From Chromera velia (Eukaryota > Sar > Chromeraceae), in the NCBI GenBank assembly GCA_018398765.1, contig JAHBMJ010002458.1, forward strand, positions 1 to 18,533: a DNA stretch of 18,533 nucleotides, given 5' to 3'. This document shows positions 9,846 to 17,005 of the stretch, in pieces. The first letter of the stretch is position 1, and every line of letters begins with the position of its first letter. The translations under genes and the position numbers were made by a program. The notes under the pieces were generated by a model that saw only the letters and a program-made list of their open reading frames with translations, was not told where the DNA came from and searched no databases.

Positions 9846-9865
9846 GTTAAAGCTAGTTAAAGCTA
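9846..9865 (+). repeat. Tandem 10-bp repeat beside a small hairpin
   Basis: GTTAAAGCTA occurs twice exactly in tandem. Just upstream, CCGCT (9829-9833) and AGCGG (9839-9843) can pair around a five-base loop. The sequence lies at the sharp change from the GC-rich block at 9676-9772 to AT-rich DNA. Confidence 0.6.
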
Positions 9866-9951
9866 CTTTCTCTTATATTTTTGGATAATTTTCCCCTTTT
9901 TTCATCATGCACTCCTGTCACTACCAACAGTGTGCAATAGTATAGGGTATT

Positions 9952-9971
9952 GAATGAATGAATGAATGAAT
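9952..9971. repeat. GAAT microsatellite
   Basis: About five exact GAAT units occur in AT-rich intergenic DNA. Confidence 0.9.
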
Positions 9972-10231
9972 TATAAGTAATTAGAAGATAATCTTTGTTT
10001 TACTTTGTCTTTATATTCTTTGATTTCATTTCTGTATTTACTGTATTTTTCTATATTTTTCTTCTTTTCTGTTCAATGCTCTATATGGTACGTACTCAGT
10101 GTCTGGTCGACGTCGATGACGTGTGTGGTCGTCGTCTCGCCGTCACAATGTACGCGATGTGTACGGAGGCTTACGCATGCTTACACAGATTTCTACAGAT
10201 TTCACATGCACAATTCTAATTTCTTAAAGCA
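9972..10231. other. Intergenic, no gene seen
   Basis: A T-rich pyrimidine stretch (about 9995-10075) is followed by unremarkable sequence. The short open frames here are artefacts of the T-rich composition. Confidence 0.5.
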
Positions 10232-10455
10232 CCATCCATCTATCTAGTAATCCATGCACTCATCCATCCATCCATCCATCTATCCATCCATCCATCCATC
10301 CATCCATCCATCCATCCATCCTGGGGGGCCATCCATCCATCTTCCTATCCTGGGGAGACTATCCATCCATCCATCCATCCATCCATCCATCTATCTATCT
10401 ATCTATCTATCTCTAGATCCATTCATCCATCCATCGATCCATCCATCCATCCATT
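10232..10455. repeat. CATC tetranucleotide microsatellite
   Basis: Long runs of CATC occur with CTAT variants near 10391-10412 and a GC-rich interruption (CTGGGG) near 10320. The repeat is low-complexity and gives Ile-His-Pro-Ser frames on the plus strand that are not genes. Confidence 0.95.
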
Positions 10456-10562
10456 TTTTTGGGAAAGATATTTTGAATTATAGTTTGCATATATGCATAA
10501 TGATCGACTTCGTGTTTTTCAATTAAACCCAGTCGCCGTCCTCCTCCGGCGCCTGGACAGCC

Positions 10563-10692
10563 GCATCCATCCATCCATCCATTCATGCATCCATCCCTCG
10601 ATCCATCCAACCATCTATATAATATATATCCTTCCCTCCCTCCATCAATCCATCCACCCATCAATTCACCGACTCACTCATTCATTCATGCA
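10563..10692. repeat. Degenerate CATC microsatellite, second block
   Basis: CATC units mixed with CTCC and CATT variants occur about 110 bases after the first block. The separating segment (10456-10562) is non-repetitive and ends in a GC-rich patch. The two blocks may be one tract that was interrupted. Confidence 0.85.
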
Positions 10693-10890
10693 TTCGATTG
10701 TCCGCTCTTGCCATCCCTCAATCCTACAATCAATTTTATACATCAAATCTTTCCTTTCTCTTACCCAGAAGGTCACCCCTCCTCATTCTTTCTTTAATAA
10801 CATCCCACATTACGTGTGAGAGTCGAGGTTAAGCGTTGTAGGAAGGTATCGATGTATTCAGATTCCACATGCATATGCAAGAGTCATCCA

Positions 10891-10896
10891 TTTATT
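10891..10896 (-). terminator. AATAAA downstream of the GTPase stop
   Basis: AATAAA on the minus strand lies 12 bases after the stop codon of the GTPase gene. It could serve as a polyadenylation signal. It is very close to the stop, and many protists do not depend on this motif, so this is weak. Confidence 0.25.
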
Positions 10897-10907
10897 ATGT
10901 CAGTCGG

Positions 10908-12067
10908 TCAATTTCTGTGCATAAGAGAGTCGAAGGTCTTCGATTCAAACAGCTCCCTGACTCCGCTGCCTGAGAAGGCTGAGGTTTCTATGAACGGAAA
11001 ACCCCGGCTGGAGGCCCACTGCCGTCCCTCCGACTCGGCAACCGCTCTGGCTCTAGACTCGCTCTGCAGCATCGAGACGGAACCAACACATGCAGATATG
11101 AAAGCAACGGAAACAAGGTTAACAATATTCTTGTACCGCACAGACGGCCCTGGATGCGGACTTAATTGTTCTGGGCATTTCTTACTACACAGATACTCGA
11201 CAAACTTAATTGTGAACTTCAACACAAGGTTCTCTCCCTGCCTTTCAGATATTACAAATCCCACCCTCCCTCCCACCTTTGTGGCACAAACGATGTACTG
11301 CGTGTCCTTGCCCCCAAATTTCATCGCCTCAGACAGCCAGAGATCGAGAGACAGAAACGACTTTCTGCTCGTCGTGTCGTAGAAGAGAATTCCCGCGTGG
11401 GCGTCTTTGAAGAATTCCGACCGGACGTCGCTGAACTCTTCCTGACCACTCAGGTCCCATACGTTCATGCTCACCTGCACGAATGCATCGACACATGAAC
11501 AACGGAATGATGTCATCATACACACTCATTGAGCCATCCGATTGTCTGAAGATTTCTTTCTTTGAGTCAACAGCTTTCCTGAGAATACAGGTTGACTCCA
11601 ATATATATGTACAGTTTCAGGTTTGCCCGATCGAGCGCCTGCATGGGGTCTCTGCACACAGAGGGATCCACCTGGATAGAGCAGACATACAGGCCAAGTT
11701 CTTTTTCAAACTCTCCTGAATGTGCATGTCAGCCACCTCTCTTCATCCAGCGATCTGCTTTCTGTCCGTCTACCTATGCAAGTCTTTGTCGATTGGTGCT
11801 ATACGTGGGTACACCTGTATCGACGCCTCTCAGATCTTCAATACCCTCTATGCTTACTTCCTTTCCTCTTAGAGTCACCCTCTTGCAGAAGAAGTCAACT
11901 CCCACCGTGGCTGAGTAAGAAGAGCTGAAGGTGTTGTCGCAGAATCTCCGTACAAGAGCGGTCTTGCCCACGTACGGATCCCCAAAAGCAACGACTTTGA
12001 CCTTCAGAAGATCGGCCGCGCGAGGCTGCACGCGTCGACGTTGAAGAGGTTGGAACTGTGCACTCAT
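10908..12067 (-). CDS. Rab-like small GTPase, RJL (DNAJC27/RBJ)-like (three exons)
   Basis: Exons are 12067-11858, 11474-11277 and 11063-10908, giving 187 residues. Introns of 383 and 213 bases have GTAAGC...GTGCAG and GTGGGA...CTGCAG ends; both are phase 0. The P-loop is GDPYVGKT (29-36), the switch I threonine is T54 in ATVGVDF, switch II begins WDLSGQEEF (76-84) and G5 is ETSA. VRSEFFKDAHAGILFYDTT and VAESEGRQWASSRGF align best with RJL GTPases (from memory, not a search). The guanine-binding NKxD reads TKSE (135-138), straddling the last intron. There is no C-terminal cysteine motif for prenylation, which is also true of RJL. RJL proteins have been linked to flagellated species, but a role here is inference. 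An ordinary divergent Rab is the alternative. The start ATG is the only one shortly before the conserved fold. The gene diverges from riboflavin synthase. Confidence 0.82.
11064..11276 (-). other. Stop-free intron of the GTPase gene, length a multiple of three
   Basis: This 213-base intron has canonical GT-AG ends and interrupts the GTPase exactly within the G4 motif. It contains no in-frame stop, so an unspliced message would encode 71 extra residues. Removing it restores a near gap-free RJL/Rab alignment, which is why I treat it as an intron. Confidence 0.7.
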
Positions 12068-12727
12068 GCTCTGGTCCTTTTTGTGCTTCAAAGACTCTGA
12101 GACTGCTGTTGAAACTTTGGTACGTGCTTCTCTACATTGCAACAGCGTTGAGCAACAGTTGTTTGCATTCAGGTTCTCTCAAAGTATAGAGGTGCACTCA
12201 TGCCTTCTTTGGCCTCTGCTTCGGAGAGATGCATTTGACGCTGCTGCTTGTGTTCTTGAGAAGGCAGGCTAAGGCAGTATCTGTCGATATCTGTCGTCAC
12301 ACAAAATGACCATGCAGTAACCCGGCCATCTGTTGCATGCATGCAACTCAAGTTCGGCGCGTTAATTTTCGCTCGCAGCTGCGCGCTCCCATGCATGATC
12401 TCGAGCGAAAAAAAGTCAAGTCAGACTGAAGTTAAGATAACTTCAGAGCTCTGAAAAGTGACATGACTGCCGGCAATTTAATACCGGCAATATACCGGCA
12501 ATGATGTCACTAAACTCTTTGTTGAGAGACCACTGACCAGTCTAGCCACAGCTTACTCGAACCGCGAAGAATACTCTGCAAGATTTGCCAGAAAATCCTT
12601 TTTTGGTGTTAGTGTTTTCCTTTCCGCCTTGCAGAGACGGGTTGACAGAGTCACGCTCCCTTCGTGTCTGCACGGCGTCTCCTCTCTATCCGTTCCCGCA
12701 CGCCCGTCTACCCTCTGTCCGCTCAAG
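12068..12727. promoter_or_regulatory. Shared upstream region of the GTPase and riboflavin synthase genes
   Basis: The two genes are divergent and separated by 660 bases. The region holds a perfect 9-bp inverted repeat, CTGAAGTTA/TAACTTCAG (12426-12446, three-base loop), and three copies of CCGGCAAT at 12470, 12484 and 12495. These lie about 230-300 bases before the riboflavin synthase ATG and may be regulatory. The assignment is inferred from position and repetition. Confidence 0.35.
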
Positions 12728-13597
12728 ATGCGAGGTTGCGAAACTCTGATTGTATCTGTTCTACTATTGCTGGCTCGTCTCGATGGTGCCTTTACCTTCT
12801 CCCTGCGTCCCAGCGGTCATTTTGTAGCACCGTTTCAGGGAAGAGGAGGTCGACAGTCGCGAGGTGTTGGTGAGAGGACGGCAGCTTTCCTCTTTTCCGG
12901 CATTGTCGAGGAGATGGGGACTGTTGAGGAAATCTTAAGAGAGAAGGAGATGGAGATGTGGGATGGAACTGTGGGGAAGGGAACAGAACTGCTGATTGGA
13001 GACGCCCCTACGTCTCTGAAAGACGCGTACATCGGGTGTTCTATTGCTGTCAATGGAGTGTGTCTGACTGTGACAGAAATGGGAGACGCGAAGTTTCGAG
13101 TGGGCATCTCTCCAGAGACCATTCGTCGAACAAACCTGCTTGATCTTGTCGAGGGAGCGCCTGTAAATCTGGAGAGGAGTCTTCAGGCGGACTCTAGGGT
13201 GAGTGGTCACTTTGTACAGGGACACGTAGACGGGACAGGGGAGATTGTGGATAAGTGGAGAGACGGGGAGTCTCTCTGGATTCGGGTGCGAGTGTCAGAG
13301 GAAATTTTGAAGTACATTGTCCCCAAGGGATTTATCGCAGTCGATGGAACGAGTCTGACCGTGTGTGACAGAGACGCGGAAACGAGCACGTTTACCTTCA
13401 TGCTCATTGCACACACACAGGGAGCAGTGATCATTCCGAAGAAGGAAAAGGGTGAGAAGGTCAACATAGAGGTGGATGTGTTGGGGAAGTACGTGAACCA
13501 GTCAGTAGGCCCCCTTCTTGATCGGATCATGTCATTGGAGGCGGAAGTGAAAGAGTTGAGCCAGGAGGTCAAACGGTTGAGAGACAAGAAGGAGTAA
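12728..13597 (+). CDS. RIBE: Riboflavin synthase (alpha subunit), plastid-targeted precursor
   Basis: The enzyme converts two 6,7-dimethyl-8-ribityllumazine molecules into riboflavin and a pyrimidine product, the last step of riboflavin synthesis. The 289-residue precursor starts at the first ATG (context CAAGATG). Residues 5-20 are a hydrophobic signal peptide with likely cleavage at DGA|FTF. A basic, Ser/Arg-rich transit-like segment follows to about residue 54. Phe at this junction is characteristic of import into red-lineage complex plastids. The mature enzyme begins FSGIVEEMGTV (56-66) and has the two tandem lumazine-binding domains. Markers are IAVNGVCLTVT (106-116), ETIRRTNL (130-137), SGHFVQGHVDGTG (159-171), IAVDGTSLTV (203-212) and VDVLGKYV (249-256). 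A charged, coiled-coil-like tail (267-289) extends the usual length. The gene is intronless as read. The enzyme assignment is firm; plastid targeting is inferred. Confidence 0.95.
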   Translation: MRGCETLIVSVLLLLARLDGAFTFSLRPSGHFVAPFQGRGGRQSRGVGERTAAFLFSGIVEEMGTVEEILREKEMEMWDGTVGKGTELLIGDAPTSLKDAYIGCSIAVNGVCLTVTEMGDAKFRVGISPETIRRTNLLDLVEGAPVNLERSLQADSRVSGHFVQGHVDGTGEIVDKWRDGESLWIRVRVSEEILKYIVPKGFIAVDGTSLTVCDRDAETSTFTFMLIAHTQGAVIIPKKEKGEKVNIEVDVLGKYVNQSVGPLLDRIMSLEAEVKELSQEVKRLRDKKE

Positions 13598-13962
13598 TCA
13601 AAGGCCTTTTTTCATCCTTGCGCTTATCGTAAGGCTGATGATGACAGATAAAGTAAAATAGGCATCGGAAGCTGTTCCGCTAGCATGGTACACGCTCCTC
13701 CCAAAGGAAGCGAAGAGAAGAGAGGTCTCGGTTGTGAACTGCCTCATTCCTTTCGGATCTTCGAGGTGTCATCTCATGTCGTGATGAGATAGATGCATGA
13801 GTGGATGGACTGATTGTATCCTCCACATGTATATATATATAAGTAGTAGAGGACTGCATGCATGCATAGGCCGGTGGCATCTGCGACTTCCGCCCTTCTT
13901 GCGCCCGCATGCCATACGTAGTGCAGTACTTGTATGTGCGCCTCCATTCTTAGGTTCTGTGG
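13598..13962. other. 3' flank of riboflavin synthase, no gene seen
   Basis: This ordinary-complexity sequence lies between the riboflavin synthase stop and the pyrimidine tract. It presumably contains the 3' untranslated region. No convincing reading frame, RNA gene or repeat was found apart from a short TA run near 13831-13840 and GCATGCATGCAT near 13855-13867. Confidence 0.5.
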
Positions 13963-14042
13963 GCTTCCTTCCCTCTTTCCTTCGGTCATTCCTTCCGTCC
14001 TTCCGCCCTTCTTTCTTTCCTTCCCTCCTTCTTTCTTTCCTC

Positions 14043-14074
<32 letters not shown>

Positions 14075-14195
14075 TTCTTTCTTTTTTTCTTTCTTTTCTT
14101 TCTTTTCTTTCTTTTCTCTTCTTTCTTTTCTTTCTTTTCTTTCTTTTCTTTCTTTTCTTTCTTTCTTTGTTTCTTTCTTTCGTTCTTTCTTTCGT

Positions 14196-14235
<40 letters not shown>

Positions 14236-14437
14236 TCGGCTTTCTTTCTTTCTTTCTTTCTTTCTTTTTCTTCATTCATTCATTCATTCATTCTTTCTTT
14301 CTTTCTTTCTTTCTTAATTTCTTTCTTAATTTCTTTCCTTCTTTCTTTCATTCATTTATTCATTCATTCATTCTTTCTTTCTTTCTTTTTTTTTTTTTTT
14401 CTTTCTCTTTCTCTCTCTCTCTGTCTCTCTCTCTCTG

Positions 14438-14518
<81 letters not shown>

Positions 14519-14527
14519 TTCCTTTTC

Positions 14528-14600
<73 letters not shown>
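13963..14600. repeat. Long pyrimidine tract (CTTT, CATT, TC) ending in TG repeat
   Basis: The plus strand is almost purely C and T for about 610 bases (13963-14571). CTTT and TTTC units are interspersed with CATT blocks (14273-14292 and 14349-14372), a T run (about 14387-14401) and TC runs with TGTC interruptions. A TG run follows (14572-14600). The long Phe/Leu/Ser frames on the plus strand and Lys/Glu/Arg frames on the minus strand come from this composition and are not genes. Confidence 0.97.
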
Positions 14601-14603
<3 letters not shown>

Positions 14604-15750
14604 CGCGGGCGCGTGACGTAACACTCCGTGTGCCTCCATGTTTTTCTATGTGTTGGACTTCGATTCTTCCTTTTCTTTGAGGTGAATCAGACGTGTTTTC
14701 GTATGTGTTTGCATGGGGCAGGTTTTTTCAGCTGGTGACTGCGTGTAGCTGCGTGTGTTGCAGTTCGTCCAGGACTTTGTTTTCTGCATGTTGAAGAACA
14801 GAAGATTGACATGTTTTGTGTATATATGTGTGTCTTCGAAGTCAAAAAATATTAAGCAAATTTAATATATAGTGTTAAATATACTACATCTTGAGAAGCT
14901 AGCTTGTATATGAACAAATATGCATGAAGAACAAGTAAAACCTCCTAACAAACGAGTTGAAATGTAGATGACCGTGTCATGATCGATGGGCGTCACACCA
15001 TTGTAGGGTGCCATGCAGATAGCCGGCGCGGACCGAGGGCGCACCGCGGGTAGCGGGCGTGGACGGAGGTGCGGGGGCACGCAGCGAGCGAGGCTCCGAT
15101 CGATGCGTGCATGGACCATACATGGACCTAGGCATGGACAGACGGACACAAATCGATGCAATTGCAGGCATGCACGCACAGATGAATGCAGTAAGAAACA
15201 TTCGACTCTTTGCATGAAGGATCAGAAAGGTACATGTGGCCTGAGTGACAGACTCTCTGAACATGAAGTCATGATCATGTGAAGCCTCTGCATACAGTCT
15301 TCATACTAGTCTCCGTAGCTCCTTCTTCTGCTGAACGTGAATATTTAATGGCATTGAATGAAATGTACTTACTACGTAAAAGTCTGGCACTGAGTCTATA
15401 GTTATCTATAGTAATTCGTAACTTAGGATGAGAATAATAGGATTAGGACTAAGATTAGGATAACTTAAAGGTTTTAATTAGAGGTAGGCTTATAAGATTT
15501 TGATTACACCTAGGATTACACTGAAAGTCTCGAAATCCATTGAATGATTTAAATTCAACAACATGATAAAAAATTAGTGTAAAAATGGCTGTAAAAGTGC
15601 TTTAAACTGTGCTTATAGCTAGCTACGTGGGGTGTCTAAACAGTTTTCCCCCCTTTCCCCAATTTTTTTGTTTGAATAATATAAAATTTAATGTAAACAA
15701 TATTACATGCACTTACTTACCACTTTAATGGTTAAACTCTATGTCGTACT
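14601..15750. other. Intergenic, no gene recognised
   Basis: The stretch has a GC-rich patch (about 15020-15105) and a moderately repetitive segment with three ATGGAC copies (about 15110-15140). It becomes AT-rich from about 15340 to the edge of the inverted repeat. Open frames are short and lack protein character. A tandem GATTACAC pair lies near 15502-15520. Confidence 0.5.
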
Positions 15751-16874
15751 CCCTAAAGAATTGGGAGTTGAATTAGGTGTCGAATTGGTAGTACTACCAA
15801 TTTTTTACCGCCAGTAACTCCCAATTTTGAAAAATTGGTACCTAGTCTAGTGAAAGAAGTACATGAAGTTTGAAGCTAAAATTTTGTGTACGGGCTGGAC
15901 AGGGGCTCACTAGTCTCTAGCCGCAGTCATTAGACTCTAATTCATTACTAAGAACAAATTCTATGAACACTTAGAGTCACCTAAAAATTGGGAGTTACCA
16001 ATTTTTAAATAGGAATTTTTTAGGACCGCCGAAAAAAAAATTGGTAGTACAAAAAAAAAATGGGACTCAACTTGAAACTTTTGTTTTGTATGTCATAGTG
16101 TACCGCTAACGCAATACAAAACGGACAGTGGACAGCTCTACACAAGCTGCACGTACCAGTACAAAAAACAGAGCGAAAATCGATCTAATTGACCATGTAA
16201 ACCTACCAAAATTCATAATCCCTCCATATGCCGGACAGTGGCTGCTGATTTTTGTTCAGATCATGCTCCTCTTTCCCGAACATCTCCCACTTAGTGGTTC
16301 CCAGACGCCTCAAACGGAAATTATATTCCTTCTTCTTCTTCTCTGACAGATTTTGGGGGGGGACAACATGGGTGTACTGAAAAACGACCAAGGAATCATC
16401 TAGAAAAATTCCGATGTCTGCCTTTTTTTTATGATCATCTGTGAGCTTTTTCAGCTCCAAAATCTTCACGGTGAACTTGACATCTGAAAACATTGCATGA
16501 GCGATGTTCAGCTCTCTCCCTACAGCGAATCTCTCCCGAAACTCGGTGGGGATAACAAATCTATCCTTGTCCATTTCCTTTGACCTCTCCCTCTGTCAGC
16601 TTTGTGCGACCATGGTTGCAGAGCACTAGGGAGGAGGGGGGCACTGACGAGATCTTTCACTTTTTGATTTCTTCTTTTTCTTTTGTTCTTTCCCTTGATC
16701 CGTTTCGTTCTCTCTCCCACCTTAAGGCTTACAGAGAGTAGCAGCTGCCGACTGAATTGAGGCTACCGCAGCGGCGACAGATGACATTTTTATTGCAGAG
16801 AACCCTCCTGCTTGTTCTTTTTACTTATATTCGTGGATCCTTTCTACGTTGATCCTATAGGGGGGACGTTATTC
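15751..16874 (+). repeat. Left arm of the inverted repeat
   Basis: This 1124-base arm pairs with 17006-18170. It differs from the right arm by about 28 transitions, 4 transversions, small changes in A-run length and absence of a 37-base segment found in the right arm. It begins with a perfect 20-bp palindrome, AATTGGTAGTACTACCAATT (15783-15802), and carries an ORF on the minus strand. Confidence 0.92.
16203..16574 (-). CDS. Unrecognised ORF in left arm (123 aa)
   Basis: This is the counterpart of the right-arm ORF. It begins MDKDRFVIPTEF and reads outward, ending RDYEFW because the 37-base segment of the right arm is absent. Within the shared 119 residues it differs from the other copy at six positions (5, 13, 55, and three between 100 and 115), and every nucleotide change within the ORF changes the amino acid. 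I recognise no domain. The sequence is charged and Lys-rich in the middle (KKLTDDHKKK; LSEKKKKEY), with no membrane segment. The start has a purine at -3 and G at +4, with an in-frame TGA upstream. It may be a real small gene carried by the element or a decaying fragment. Confidence 0.5.
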   Translation of the reverse strand: MDKDRFVIPTEFRERFAVGRELNIAHAMFSDVKFTVKILELKKLTDDHKKKADIGIFLDDSLVVFQYTHVVPPQNLSEKKKKEYNFRLRRLGTTKWEMFGKEEHDLNKNQQPLSGIWRDYEFW

Positions 16875-17005
16875 ATATGATCGTTTTATTCTGGAAGATC
16901 TGGTTTTTGCGTGGTTGTGTAAGAGAAAGACTAACTACCAATTTTTAAGAAAATCAACACAAAATTTTTTTGGGGGGACTACCAATTTTATAACTTCTCC
17001 TATAG
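16875..17005. other. Central spacer of the inverted repeat
   Basis: These 131 bases of non-palindromic sequence lie between the arms. They contain two further copies of the ACTACCAATTTT motif (starting about 16936 and 16979), the second preceded by a run of G. Because both arm ORFs point away from here, the spacer and adjacent arm ends are the likely site of divergent promoters. Confidence 0.55.

Larger units (their letters stand above)
7150..9950. other. No firm gene; possibly an intron-rich minus-strand gene
   Basis: No long frame occurs on either strand. Several short minus-strand segments have protein-like composition next to plausible splice donors: about 7243-7440 (donor TCA|GTAAGT), 7712-7825 (donor GTG|GTGAGT), 9096-9340 (donor GAG|GTGCGT) and 9484-9595, which begins MDMGDKEEEED and reaches a GTAAGC donor. 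They could belong to one multi-exon gene, but I could not join them in a consistent frame. A short GAAA tract lies at 7591-7640 and a GC-rich block at 9676-9772. Confidence 0.3.

Noticed and set aside
10254-10819. Ile-His-Pro-Ser repeat proteins
   Set aside because: They are products of the CATC tetranucleotide repeat, with no codon or composition sign of selection.
13797-14621. Long open frame rich in Phe, Leu and Ser on the plus strand, and Lys/Glu/Arg frames on the minus strand
   Set aside because: They are translations of the CTTT/TC/TG microsatellite; any phase is open and there is no non-repetitive coding sequence.
15490-15525. Second copy of the MITE end (GATTACACCTAGG resembles AGATCACACCTAG)
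   Set aside because: Only about ten bases match and no partner end was found nearby.
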